NCBI RefSeq assembly: GCF_000428125.1
Contig: NZ_ATZI01000001.1
Location: 620,001 to 684,000 of the forward strand
DNA: 64,000 bases
Direction of reading: 5' to 3'
From: Bacteroides graminisolvens DSM 19988 = JCM 15093
GTDB lineage: Bacteria > Bacteroidota > Bacteroidia > Bacteroidales > Bacteroidaceae
Within the stretch, counting starts at the first letter, position 1. Each line of letters opens with the position of its first letter. Made by a program: the position numbers and the translations under genes. Below are positions 1 to 8,546 of this stretch, piece by piece. The notes beneath the pieces are model-generated. The model made no database searches, had not been told where the DNA came from, and saw only the letters and a program-made list of their open reading frames with translations.

Positions 1-2
1 GG

Positions 3-89
3 GTCAATAAACTCTCCAATCTAGAGATTCGCGAGCATATACAAGAAACGCTTTACAGGGCATTGATGCAACCGGCTCCCGTTGAATAG
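3..89 (+). CDS. C-terminal end of a gene cut by the window edge
   Basis: An open frame enters from the left edge and stops at TAG (87-89), giving 28 C-terminal residues beginning VNKLSNLEIREHIQE and ending QPAPVE. The tail looks like an amphipathic helix. A strong hairpin terminator follows 13 bases after the stop, which supports this being a real gene end. Too little is present to name a family. The − strand frame covering the same bases is more likely a shadow. Confidence 0.5.
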   Translation, partial: VNKLSNLEIREHIQETLYRALMQPAPVE

Positions 90-102
90 TGTCCTTATAT
101 AT

Positions 103-147
103 AAGAGTAATTCCCGCGCTTGCAATGGCAAACCGGGAATTACTTTT
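103..147. terminator. Bidirectional Rho-independent terminator
   Basis: Arms GTAATTCCCG (107-116) and CGGGAATTAC (134-143) pair perfectly, and flanking A/T bases extend the stem on both sides with a T run at 144-147. It lies between the + strand gene tail and the convergent MarR gene, so it can serve both. Confidence 0.8.
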
Positions 148-170
148 ATAACATTCAACCGCAGATGAGT

Positions 171-527
171 TTATGAAACGAATAAAGGCTTGAGCAATTC
201 GGGAATAACCACCTTGTCGCACTGTAACTCCTCTAAACGCTTGCCGCCTGCTGCAGTGAGTGAGAAAAACATCTGTCTTTTATCAACCTCACCCAATGCC
301 CGTTCAATCAGACCTTTTTCTTCTACAGTGCGGATAACTTTCGATGTATGTGATGTTTTCATCTGGGTACGTTCCGCTATTTCTGTTGAACTTAAAGGTT
401 TCCCTGCATCGTGAAGGGTGCAAAGAACCATTGCCTCATTGAGCGAAATGCCATATACGCCTTCAAACTCCTCCTCGAAAGTGGAGATGGCTTTGTATAT
501 GTCTCGCATGGTGCATATTGATTTCAT
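171..527 (-). CDS. MarR-family winged-helix transcriptional regulator
   Basis: This 118-residue protein has the MarR layout: an N-terminal helix, the recognition helix region (SSTEIAERTQMKTSHTSKVI, about residues 46-65), a wing, and the KRQMFFSLTAAG segment typical of the family. It is on the short side for MarR (usually 130-150). It starts 12 bases after the stop of the upstream disulfide-reductase fusion on the same strand, so the two are probably co-transcribed and the regulator may sense thiol or sulfur stress; that role is inferred from context only. A second in-frame ATG at 509 is possible. AGAGAAAG just upstream of 527 fits a weak ribosome site. Confidence 0.85.
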   Translation of the reverse strand: MKSICTMRDIYKAISTFEEEFEGVYGISLNEAMVLCTLHDAGKPLSSTEIAERTQMKTSHTSKVIRTVEEKGLIERALGEVDKRQMFFSLTAAGGKRLEELQCDKVVIPELLKPLFVS

Positions 528-539
528 CTTTCTCTTGTT

Positions 540-2975
540 TTAAATGAATAAATTAATGTTGGCATTATCGGCACGTTCCATGTAAGTCGCAACGCCACCT
601 ACCGTCACCTCGTCGAGCAATTCCTCGCGTTTAACTCCCATCACGTCCATAGACATTTGGCAGGCGATGAACTCCACTCCGTTTTCCAATGCCTGATCGC
701 GAAGAGATTCCAGCGAGTCAATGCCTTTGCGATGCATAATGTAACGCATCATTCGGCCGCCTATGCCACCCATACTCATCTTTGAAAGCTTCAAACTCAT
801 GGAACTTCCCGGTAGCATCATGCCGAACATTTTGCCAAATATATCTTTCTCAACCTGAGGTTTATGAAGCTTTTTAATCACGTTCAAGCCCCAGAAAGTG
901 AAGAATATGGTCACTTTTTGTCCGGTAGCCGCAGCGCCGTTTGCTAATACAAAGGTAGCTAAAGCTTTGTCAAGATCATCACTGAACATGATAAAAGTTT
1001 TCCCTTTGCTGTCTTGCGAGCTAACCAGCTTGCACGCTTTGGCTTCTTCCTTTTGAATGACTGTGACCGATTTGCCACCGCTTGACTCCTGAGAAACCAG
1101 TCGGTTGCCCGTTGAGTTACACCAAGCTGCGGCATCGCGTAAAAAGCCCGGATCAGTGGCAATAATCTCCACTTGTTCGCCCGGAGTCAGCTTGTCGACC
1201 ACCTTCTTCATCTTTAAAATAGGACCGGGACACTGCAATCCGCACGCATCGACCTGCACCACTTTAAAGGCGGCTCTTGCCGAACCGTCATCATTCACCT
1301 CTTTTATTGTTTGCTTCTGCAACGTGACCGGTGAAGTGGCTGCGAGATATGTTTTGTATCCGCCCGACACATTGCGAATGTTAGTGAAACCGTGTTGTGC
1401 CAGAATGCGATACGCCAAATATCCGCGTAGACCCACGGCACAAAAAATGTACACCGTTTTATCTGTCGGTACTTCACTGAGGTGTTCACGAAGCTCATCG
1501 AGCGGAATGTTCACCGCCCCCGGAATGGAACCGAGCGAATACTCATCGACTGTTCTGACGTCGAGCAAGAAAGAAGTATTTGGATCTGCGTTCTGCACAT
1601 CACGCCAATAAGCCGGTTTCACTTTGTCTTTTAATATATTCTCAGCCACATAGCCGGCCAGCGCCACGGGGTCTTTTGCCGAAGAGAAAGGTGGTGCATA
1701 CGCCTGTTCTACTTCCGTCAAATCATAAACAGTGCCATTCTTCTTGATCACGAGCGCCATTTCGTCAATGCGTTTGTCGACTCCGTCATATCCCACAATC
1801 TGTGCGCCATACAATCGGCCCGTTTGCGGATCGAAGGTGATCTTAATGCTCATGGGCAAGGCGTTGGGGTAGTACCCCGCGTGAGAAGACGGATGCGTGG
1901 TGGATGAGAGAAAAACAATGCCCTCTTGCTTTAGTTTCTTTGCCGGCAAGCCGGTTGAAGCCACCGTCATGTCAAACACTTTGGCTATGGATGTTCCGAT
2001 AGAACCTTCGTAAACCTTTTGGTTACCATACAACAAGTTTTCGGCCACGATGCGCCCTTGTCGGTTAGCCGGTCCGGCCAGGTAGTTGAGCCAAGGCTTT
2101 CCGGTTATGGGGTGGGGGAACTCAATTACATCACCGATGGCATATATATGCTCGTCGGATGTTTGCAGGAACTCGTTTACATAGATACCTCCGGCTTTAC
2201 CGATGGTGAGTCCGGCAGCCTGCGCCAAAGACGTTTCCGGCCGAACACCAATGGAAAGAATCACCACATCGGCCTCAATAACTTGTCCGTCGGCAAAAAC
2301 GACCTCGATGCCTTTGGCTGTTTTGCGAAACGATGCTACAGCTTTTTCGAGGTAAAGATTTACTTTTTTCTCCATCAAGTGCTGGTGCACCAATGCCGCC
2401 ATTGAAAAATCAATAGGCGCCATTACCTGATTGGCCATTTCGACGATAGAAACCGATGCACCCAAAGCATGCAAGTTCTCGGCCATTTCCAAACCGATAA
2501 ACCCGGCGCCCACAACAACGGCGCGTTTCACTTCGTGCGAATCAATGAAAGCTTTGATCTTATCGGTATCGTTTACGTTGCGCAAAGTGAAAATACCTTC
2601 CGAGTCGATACCTTGTAAGGGTGGACGCACAGGGGCAGCACCGGTAGAAATGACCAGTCGGTCATACGTTTCGTTGTACTGGCTGCCATCTTTTCTTTTG
2701 ATGATCACCTGCTTTTGCTCTTTGTCGATAGCCACTACTTCGTTTTCCGTTCTTACATCCACCATGAAGCGCTTTGAAAACGCCTCGGGAGTTTGCACGA
2801 AAAGTTTTTCGCGCTCTTTAATTGTGTTCCCAATATAATAAGGTAACCCACAGTTCGCATAAGAAATGTACTTACCCCTTTCCAGCAAAACAATTTCTGC
2901 TGTTTCGTCTACTCTGCGGATGCGTGCTGCCGTGGTTGCTCCACCGGCTACGCCTCCAATAATTACAATCTTCAT
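540..2975 (-). CDS. CoA-disulfide reductase / rhodanese / TusA / DsrE multidomain fusion
   Basis: The 811-residue protein combines four sulfur-handling modules. Residues 1-445 form a FAD/NAD(P)H disulfide oxidoreductase of the CoA-disulfide reductase type: GGVAGG at 7-12, redox cysteine C42 in SYANCGLPYY, and a second dinucleotide fold near 153-165. Residues ~455-545 are a rhodanese with catalytic C512 (FCAVGLRGY). Residues ~570-645 are TusA-like with the CPGP motif (C582). Residues ~658-811 are DsrE/DsrF-like. By family knowledge it would reduce CoA or polysulfide disulfides and relay sulfane sulfur between cysteines in the cytoplasm; substrate is unknown. The start is fixed by AAAGGAG 5 bases upstream. 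A MarR gene follows in the same transcript. Confidence 0.93.
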   Translation of the reverse strand: MKIVIIGGVAGGATTAARIRRVDETAEIVLLERGKYISYANCGLPYYIGNTIKEREKLFVQTPEAFSKRFMVDVRTENEVVAIDKEQKQVIIKRKDGSQYNETYDRLVISTGAAPVRPPLQGIDSEGIFTLRNVNDTDKIKAFIDSHEVKRAVVVGAGFIGLEMAENLHALGASVSIVEMANQVMAPIDFSMAALVHQHLMEKKVNLYLEKAVASFRKTAKGIEVVFADGQVIEADVVILSIGVRPETSLAQAAGLTIGKAGGIYVNEFLQTSDEHIYAIGDVIEFPHPITGKPWLNYLAGPANRQGRIVAENLLYGNQKVYEGSIGTSIAKVFDMTVASTGLPAKKLKQEGIVFLSSTTHPSSHAGYYPNALPMSIKITFDPQTGRLYGAQIVGYDGVDKRIDEMALVIKKNGTVYDLTEVEQAYAPPFSSAKDPVALAGYVAENILKDKVKPAYWRDVQNADPNTSFLLDVRTVDEYSLGSIPGAVNIPLDELREHLSEVPTDKTVYIFCAVGLRGYLAYRILAQHGFTNIRNVSGGYKTYLAATSPVTLQKQTIKEVNDDGSARAAFKVVQVDACGLQCPGPILKMKKVVDKLTPGEQVEIIATDPGFLRDAAAWCNSTGNRLVSQESSGGKSVTVIQKEEAKACKLVSSQDSKGKTFIMFSDDLDKALATFVLANGAAATGQKVTIFFTFWGLNVIKKLHKPQVEKDIFGKMFGMMLPGSSMSLKLSKMSMGGIGGRMMRYIMHRKGIDSLESLRDQALENGVEFIACQMSMDVMGVKREELLDEVTVGGVATYMERADNANINLFI

Positions 2976-3020
2976 TCTACTCCTTTATTTTAAGATATAA
3001 ATAGTTTCTAATGGAAATAA

Positions 3021-3028
3021 CAAATGTA
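3021..3028 (-). promoter_or_regulatory. Probable -7 element for the disulfide-reductase/MarR operon
   Basis: On the − strand this reads TACATTTG, matching the Bacteroides -7 consensus TAnnTTTG, about 45 bases upstream of the start codon. No clear TTTG -33 box is seen. Confidence 0.55.
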
Positions 3029-3163
3029 GGAAAGAAATGTTTTATATACTAGTCTATCTCCTCTCGTTAACTACTATTTAACTATAAATGGTGCGATACC
3101 TTAGCTGTTCATTACCTGATGCTAAGTCATTTCTTAAGGGGAAATAGTTCGTCACCAATATGG

Positions 3164-3229
3164 GTGCCATTCGTCCCCGCATGCTGTGCCTCATGTCCCC
3201 GCATGCAGTGCCATTCGTCACAGGTAGCG
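3164..3229. repeat. Three 22-base imperfect tandem repeats (GTGCCATTCGTCCCCGCATG-like)
   Basis: Units begin at 3164, 3186 and 3208. Units 1 and 2 share GTGCC and GTCCCCGCATGC; unit 3 shares GTGCCATTCGTC and then diverges. The block is flanked by AGTTCGTC (3147-3154) and GACGAACT (3232-3239), which are reverse complements, and CGTCCCCGC can pair with GCGGGGACG near 3227-3235. It is GC-rich in an AT-rich spacer. Confidence 0.75.
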
Positions 3230-3652
3230 GGGACGAACTGTTTATAAAGAAGAAATTACTTAGTTTGTTTATTGAAACGTGTTAGTCTGTGTGGGTTGTT
3301 GACATACAACAACCGTTGCTCTGATGGAATACGAATATGCATCGCATGAATGGAAACGTGTGGTGTTACGGCATTTTGATGAGTTTTTGACAGAAAGATG
3401 TAACATGATAACATATTTTTGAAACAAATAAAAATGGCTTTTACTGATATTAATACCTAGATTTACGGAAAAATAATTTGAATATAATGGGAAATACACG
3501 TTCGTCGGTAATCTGTTTGTTATTTGCATTTCTAGAAAAGTGCTATACTCTATTTAGTGATCCTCTACAGAATTATAGAAACATTGTTTTACTAATGTAA
3601 ATTTGAAATCTCAATAAGACCCTTTCATGCGTTTCACTATAAATATTTAAAT

Positions 3653-4219
3653 ATGAAAAAATATATATCTACAATAGCAGCAGCTTTCTTACTATTATTT
3701 AGTGCTTGCGATAAAGACACTGAAACCGAAAATTATTCGGCTTTCTTCGGTTCGTATAACAATGGAAATCATTTACAGCTTATCTTAAAAGATAAAGATG
3801 GTAATAATTTATTGGATTCTTCTACGCCTAATTTTGTAGAAGAGAGCAATATTTCCATAGAATATGAACATCCTTCTTTTAGAAACTATATTTCAAAACC
3901 GAGGGATGCATTCTCTGTTGAAGAGGCTCAGGGTGAAACTGCTTTATCACTTTTATTGGAGCTTCCAAATAATGCAGTAAACATACCTACCGATGAAATT
4001 GTTGAGTGCGTTACTCATACTTATCTCAATTTGGGAAAGAAGGATCGGAATGTGCTGAAAGCGCATTATCAGATTTACATACATAAGAATGATGTGCAGA
4101 AAGGTGATGTCTTGTATGGAAATGCTTCTTGCCTACTCATGAAGATATTCTTTAATGATAAGTTGATTTGGGAAAAGTCAGATACTGATGAACGTTTCCC
4201 TGTAGTTATTATTAAATAG
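3653..4219 (+). CDS. Small predicted lipoprotein of unknown function
   Basis: The 188-residue protein begins with a lipoprotein signal: KK, a hydrophobic stretch, and LFSAC with the lipidated cysteine at C19, followed by acidic DKDTETE, which in Bacteroides resembles a surface lipoprotein export signal. The mature part contains a NigD-like feel (GNHLQLILKDKDGN early, and an extended β-rich body) but I cannot assign a family. It would sit in the outer membrane or periplasm. It stands alone on the + strand; a degenerate lipoprotein leader (4249-4317) and a TlpA-like protein follow. Confidence 0.75.
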   Translation: MKKYISTIAAAFLLLFSACDKDTETENYSAFFGSYNNGNHLQLILKDKDGNNLLDSSTPNFVEESNISIEYEHPSFRNYISKPRDAFSVEEAQGETALSLLLELPNNAVNIPTDEIVECVTHTYLNLGKKDRNVLKAHYQIYIHKNDVQKGDVLYGNASCLLMKIFFNDKLIWEKSDTDERFPVVIIK

Positions 4220-4248
4220 ATATTGCATTAATTTTATAAAACTATATT

Positions 4249-4317
4249 ATGACACAAAAATCAGTCTTTAAAAACGTGTATTGGCTTCTGTTATTAGTTG
4301 CTTGTATGAATGCCTAA
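4249..4317 (+). pseudogene. Remnant or micro-ORF resembling a lipoprotein signal peptide
   Basis: An ATG at 4249 gives 22 residues, MTQKSVFKNVYWLLLLVACM then NA and stop. This has a positively charged start, a hydrophobic core and a lipobox-like LVAC, exactly where a lipoprotein gene would start, but the frame closes at once. It may be the truncated 5' end of a lost lipoprotein gene. Chance is not excluded. Confidence 0.3.
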
Positions 4318-4352
4318 CATGTTCGTATTATATACCAAACTCCTAATGTTCC

Positions 4353-6758
4353 ATGAAAAACCTTATTTTATTTATTTGTATTGTCTTTACTTCAATTGGA
4401 GTAAAATCTCAGGAAAAAGTGGTAGAGAATCCTTCGTTTAGCGTTGCTTCTCATAACAATGTGATTATTGAAAAAGTTGAAATCACTCCACAGTCAACAA
4501 AACTTCACATGATGATGATGCACAGTCCCCGACACTGGATGCGTATCAGTTCAGAAACTTACATTCGGGTTGGCGACAGCAAATTCATTGTGCTCTCATC
4601 CGAAGGCATTGAACTGGATAAAGAAGTTTTTTCTGATCAAACGAATAAAACCTATTTCGTTTTGACGTTTCCTTCAATAGACCCCAAGACTGAACGCCTT
4701 GATTTTATAGAGAGTGACTGTGAAGACTGCTTTAAAATATGGGGCGTTGAATTACAGTCTAAGAACCTCACCGATCGTCAGGATGTGCCGGCGCATATCC
4801 GCAAACAGGCAAAGGTGAAAGACGACGGAAAATCGCTGGAGATTCCGGCATTTAAATCGGGCAAGGCACTGCTGAAAGGGAAGTTTTTGGCTTTCAGAAC
4901 AGACATGAATAGAGGTATAGATGTGTATGTCAATAACCCGGTAATAGGAACTCAGGAAGAATATAATACCAAAATAAAGGATGATGGGACTTTTGAATTA
5001 GAGATTCCGTTGGTTACTACTTTTCAATCTGTTCTGTTTAGGACTCAGTTCTTTAACGATTACATGTTGTTGTCTCCCGGTAAGGAAACATCGATCTATG
5101 TTGATATGCAGCAAATGAGTAGTCAGAAAACCGTTAATAGCGCCATAAAACGTCCGGACGAACAGTTTATCTTCTTCGAGGGAGCGAATGCGGAAATTAA
5201 CAATCAAATGCTCCTTCCTGAAGTTACTAAATGCATGGAAGGCGTTTTTACTCAGAATAAGCTAACTAATGAAGTGGCAGGCATGACAGCTTTACAATAC
5301 AAGGCTTATATATTAGGTGAACTAGACAAAGGAATCAGTTCTTTGGCTTCATTGGGACTATCGCAAAAGGTACAGCAGTTTGCTGGTATTAGGTTGCGGG
5401 GAATGGCGTGCTATTATCTTCTGTCTGCAGATTACTATCTTGAAAATGCATATCGTACAGCGAACAAATTGAATTGGGATGCACCGTTAACCGGTTATAA
5501 GGCGCCTATTATTAATAAAGAGTATTATTCTTTAGTCAAAGAGATGGGGGTGAATAACGCTTTATCGCTTTATGATAATATGTATTATAACAACATTAAT
5601 TCTTGCAAATACGCCGTGCACCATAGCAAGCCGGTGACTTTGAGTGATCCTCCTGCAGAAGCGTATCAAAAGCTGATTGATTCGGGACAGCTCACTGCCG
5701 AGGAACTTGTTATCGCTCAGTTTCTGAAAAAAAATTGCATGGAGAACTGGAGCAAAGAATTGGTTGCTTCTCGCAAATTGTACGAAGCCAATGTTGTACA
5801 GTTGTTGATTGATTCTTTGTCTCTAACAAAGGAAGATAGTGTGGCTGCCCAAAAAGCAATGGGTTTATGTCTTTCTCCTGAGTCTAAAATCAAAGATGTC
5901 ATTGAAGAACGAGTGAATTTTCAGGCAGCATTTGCTATCTCCAAAAGATATACCAATGATTACCTAGATAAATTAGTCTCACAAGTGATATTCAATCAGG
6001 GGCTTGCTCAGAACGATACGTTGCCTCAATCTGCAGTTGCCAACCTGCAACCCTTCTATAATAAATACAAAGATCAGCTGGAACTTTTCAAGATGATGCA
6101 AGCGCTAAATGAAAGAATCAAACTTTTTGTGGCCGATTTAGTTGGTAGCTCGGAGGGTATATTGTTTGACTTGATGACGGCCCAATCGTTTGCCGGTAAA
6201 TTTCAAGAGTTTACTCCACTTACCGAAGAAGAATTGAATTTTGTGTCCGAACTAAAAGATCCTTTTTTCTACACTTATTTATCGGATAAAAGCAAAGAAA
6301 TAGTTGCTATCAACGAGAAGAACAAGCTTAAAGGTGGGTATACCATTCACGAAGTTCCTCAAACAAAAGGCGAACAACTACTTGCCGACATCATGAAACC
6401 GTTTGAAGGAAAGGTTGTGATGATTGATTTCTGGGCTACCTGGTGTTCTCCTTGCCGTTCGGCTATCAAATCATTTGAAGAAGCCAAGAAAGGATTAAAA
6501 GAAAAGGGAGTGGTCTTTGTTTACCTTACCGATGAGTCTTCTCCAATCAACGCATGGCAAAACATGATTTCTAATATTCCCGGCGAACATTACCGGTTAA
6601 CACCTTCTCAATTTGATGAGTTAAAAAAGAAATTCAATTATCGGGGAGTGCCTTCTTACCTAATTATTAATAAGAAAGGAGAACAAGTGTATTCCAAGAC
6701 AGGTTTCGAAGGATCAAGTGTTATAACAAACATTCTGAAGAATGAATTAAATAAATAA
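4353..6758 (+). CDS. Secreted TlpA-like thioredoxin-fold protein with large N-terminal region
   Basis: This 801-residue protein has a cleavable signal peptide (MKNLILFICIVFTSIGVKSQ). Residues ~25-640 are a β-rich then helical region common to Bacteroides TlpA relatives, with no catalytic motif that I recognise. The C-terminal ~140 residues are a thioredoxin/TlpA domain: FWATWCSPCRS places redox cysteines at C698 and C701, and the cis-proline loop is GVPSYLII. It probably reduces or isomerises disulfides of exported proteins in the periplasm. Such proteins often sit beside outer-membrane uptake genes; here the neighbours give no substrate. The length agrees with other Bacteroides members. Confidence 0.85.
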   Translation: MKNLILFICIVFTSIGVKSQEKVVENPSFSVASHNNVIIEKVEITPQSTKLHMMMMHSPRHWMRISSETYIRVGDSKFIVLSSEGIELDKEVFSDQTNKTYFVLTFPSIDPKTERLDFIESDCEDCFKIWGVELQSKNLTDRQDVPAHIRKQAKVKDDGKSLEIPAFKSGKALLKGKFLAFRTDMNRGIDVYVNNPVIGTQEEYNTKIKDDGTFELEIPLVTTFQSVLFRTQFFNDYMLLSPGKETSIYVDMQQMSSQKTVNSAIKRPDEQFIFFEGANAEINNQMLLPEVTKCMEGVFTQNKLTNEVAGMTALQYKAYILGELDKGISSLASLGLSQKVQQFAGIRLRGMACYYLLSADYYLENAYRTANKLNWDAPLTGYKAPIINKEYYSLVKEMGVNNALSLYDNMYYNNINSCKYAVHHSKPVTLSDPPAEAYQKLIDSGQLTAEELVIAQFLKKNCMENWSKELVASRKLYEANVVQLLIDSLSLTKEDSVAAQKAMGLCLSPESKIKDVIEERVNFQAAFAISKRYTNDYLDKLVSQVIFNQGLAQNDTLPQSAVANLQPFYNKYKDQLELFKMMQALNERIKLFVADLVGSSEGILFDLMTAQSFAGKFQEFTPLTEEELNFVSELKDPFFYTYLSDKSKEIVAINEKNKLKGGYTIHEVPQTKGEQLLADIMKPFEGKVVMIDFWATWCSPCRSAIKSFEEAKKGLKEKGVVFVYLTDESSPINAWQNMISNIPGEHYRLTPSQFDELKKKFNYRGVPSYLIINKKGEQVYSKTGFEGSSVITNILKNELNK

Positions 6759-6801
6759 ATTATTTTTTTTCTTTCATAGTTGTTTCTTTAAGAAAGATAC
6801 A

Positions 6802-6834
6802 TATATTTGCAGTGTACTAGTACAATAATACACT
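6802..6834 (+). promoter_or_regulatory. Promoter and likely YtrA-type operator of the ABC/GntR operon
   Basis: TATATTTG (6802-6809) matches the TAnnTTTG -7 element. Directly downstream is AGTGTA (6811-6816), twelve bases, then TACACT (6829-6834), an inverted repeat that straddles the expected transcription start. Inside it TGTACTAGTACA (6813-6824) is a perfect 12-base palindrome. The Bacillus YtrA operator, as I recall it, is AGTGTA and TACACT with a similar spacer. The operon encodes a YtrA-type GntR regulator, so autorepression is the simplest reading. Confidence 0.65.
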
Positions 6835-6871
6835 TTGTTTTATATGTTGAATCTATTTATTTGCTCAAACT

Positions 6872-7720
6872 ATGATTGAAATTGATAATTTGTCGTTCGC
6901 TTACAAGCGCTCGAAGCCGGCAGTTATCCAGAACTTTTCTTTGAATCTGGAAAGGGGAAAAGTTTATGGACTGCTTGGCAAAAACGGCGTGGGGAAATCT
7001 ACGTTGCTTTACTTGATGACGGGATTACTCACGCCTCGCAGCGGACGTGTGCTGTTTGAAGAAACAGATGTTAGAAAACGTTTGCCTGTTACCATGCAGG
7101 ACATCTTCCTGGTGCCCGAAGAGTTTGAATTGCCTCCTGTTTCCTTAGTCAGCTTTATCGAGTTGAATAGTCCTTTCTATCCCAAATTCAGCAAGGAAGA
7201 TATGATGAGGTATCTGCATTATTTTGAGATGGATATGGACCTCAATCTGAAAACGCTTTCCATGGGACAGAAGAAGAAAGTGTTCATGAGCTTTGCTTTG
7301 GCTTCAAACACTTCAGTGTTGCTGATGGATGAACCTACTAACGGGCTCGATATACCCGGAAAGAGCCAGTTCCGTAAATTTATTGCTTCGGAAATGAGCG
7401 AGGATAAGATCATTATCATATCGACTCATCAGGTAAGAGATGTTGATCGTATTTTAGATCATGTTTTGATAATGGACAACAGTAGGGTGTTGCTCAACGA
7501 GTCCACTGTGAACATACAGAAGTGTTTGCTATTTAAAGAAACTGATGATGCAAGTCTGCTGGCAAATGCTATTTATTCTTTGCCCAGTGTACAGGGGCAC
7601 AGCTTGATGCTGCGCAATTTGAAAGACGAAGAGTCGGATATCAACCTGGAACTTTTGTTTAACGCTACTTTGTCACAGCCCAAGCTGTTGATTGAGTTGT
7701 TTCTAAAAAACGATAAATGA
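6872..7720 (+). CDS. ABC transporter ATP-binding protein (YtrB-like)
   Basis: This 282-residue ATPase has Walker A GKNGVGKST (36-44), a degenerate signature LSMGQ (129-133), Walker B VLLMDEP (149-155) and the switch histidine in ISTHQVRD. It energises the permease encoded immediately downstream (ATGA overlap at 7717-7720). It is the first gene of a four-gene operon with a GntR/YtrA regulator. In Bacillus the related Ytr transporter responds to cell-wall antibiotics; whether that holds here is unknown. The substrate cannot be told from the sequence. Confidence 0.9.
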   Translation: MIEIDNLSFAYKRSKPAVIQNFSLNLERGKVYGLLGKNGVGKSTLLYLMTGLLTPRSGRVLFEETDVRKRLPVTMQDIFLVPEEFELPPVSLVSFIELNSPFYPKFSKEDMMRYLHYFEMDMDLNLKTLSMGQKKKVFMSFALASNTSVLLMDEPTNGLDIPGKSQFRKFIASEMSEDKIIIISTHQVRDVDRILDHVLIMDNSRVLLNESTVNIQKCLLFKETDDASLLANAIYSLPSVQGHSLMLRNLKDEESDINLELLFNATLSQPKLLIELFLKNDK

Positions 7721-8544
7721 TGAGCAAGAATACTTTTTTCGATTTACATCGGTTTATCAATCTTTGCCGCAAAGAGATGGTAGAAGGTTGGAAAGTGAAT
7801 TTACTTCGCATGTTGTTAATGTATGGAGCGCTTACCGTGTTCTTTATCTTTATGGGATTTATCGATTATGAAAGAGCAACAACATTGATGAAGGATCCGG
7901 TTGTGGAAGGGTCATTGAGAGTCTTTCTGGTGGCAGGCTGTATCTATGGCTGCATCAGCGCATCTTTGATAATGGAGCGAATGAAGACCAAAGCAGGACG
8001 TTTTTCGTTTTTAATGCTTCCGGCTACTTCTTTTGAAAAGTACGTTGCCCGCTGGTTGGTGTTCACTGTGGTGTTTGTAGTGGCTTATCTGGTTGCTTTT
8101 GAATTGGCTGATTACACGCGGGTAGTTGTTTGTTCGCTATCTTTTCCCGATGTTAAAGGCATAACTCCTACTAGTTTGAGACTTCTTTTCTTATGGAATG
8201 ACGGAAATGAAATCGTTTATCAGTCGGCATCGGACGTGCTGATCTCTGTTTGTTCGTACTTGTTCTTGCAGTCGTTTTTCGTTTTGGGAAGTACTGTTTG
8301 GCCTAAGAACGCGTTTCTAAAAACATTTGCCACCGGACTGGGATTGTTTTTTACGTTCCTATTTATAAGTACCTTATTAGTTAAAGCATTGATGCAAGGA
8401 AGTACAAATGTAAATTGGAATTTCAACTTACTTGATGCCGAGAATGCCTACGTGGCTTCGTGTATCTTCTTTGTTTTAGCCTTGTTCAATTGGATCTTGG
8501 CTTATTTTCGTTTCAAGGAATCAGAAATCATTAACCGTATGTAA
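7717..8544 (+). CDS. ABC transporter permease-like membrane protein
   Basis: The 275-residue protein has about six hydrophobic segments, near residues 30-50, 70-88, 110-132, 175-195, 205-228 and 248-265, and no soluble domain. It overlaps the ATPase gene by four bases, and the GntR gene starts two bases after its stop, so the genes are translationally linked. It fits the membrane half of a YtrBC-type exporter. Bacteroides operons of this type commonly pair such a permease with a short GntR regulator. Confidence 0.8.
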   Translation: MMSKNTFFDLHRFINLCRKEMVEGWKVNLLRMLLMYGALTVFFIFMGFIDYERATTLMKDPVVEGSLRVFLVAGCIYGCISASLIMERMKTKAGRFSFLMLPATSFEKYVARWLVFTVVFVVAYLVAFELADYTRVVVCSLSFPDVKGITPTSLRLLFLWNDGNEIVYQSASDVLISVCSYLFLQSFFVLGSTVWPKNAFLKTFATGLGLFFTFLFISTLLVKALMQGSTNVNWNFNLLDAENAYVASCIFFVLALFNWILAYFRFKESEIINRM

Positions 8545-8546
8545 TT

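Larger units (their letters stand above)
2976..3652. other. 677-base intergenic region
   Basis: No convincing gene. It contains the promoter of the leftward operon, a 22-base tandem repeat block (3164-3229), and AT-rich sequence before the lipoprotein gene. A − strand frame of 86 codons at 3269-3529 has no recognisable domain and no good ribosome site, and I regard it as chance. Confidence 0.6.

Noticed and set aside
1105-1611. 168-codon + strand frame inside the disulfide reductase fusion
   Set aside because: It is the antisense shadow of a strongly supported gene with intact motifs.
3269-3529. 86-codon − strand frame between the disulfide reductase and the lipoprotein gene
   Set aside because: No domain, no ribosome site, and AT-rich intergenic composition.
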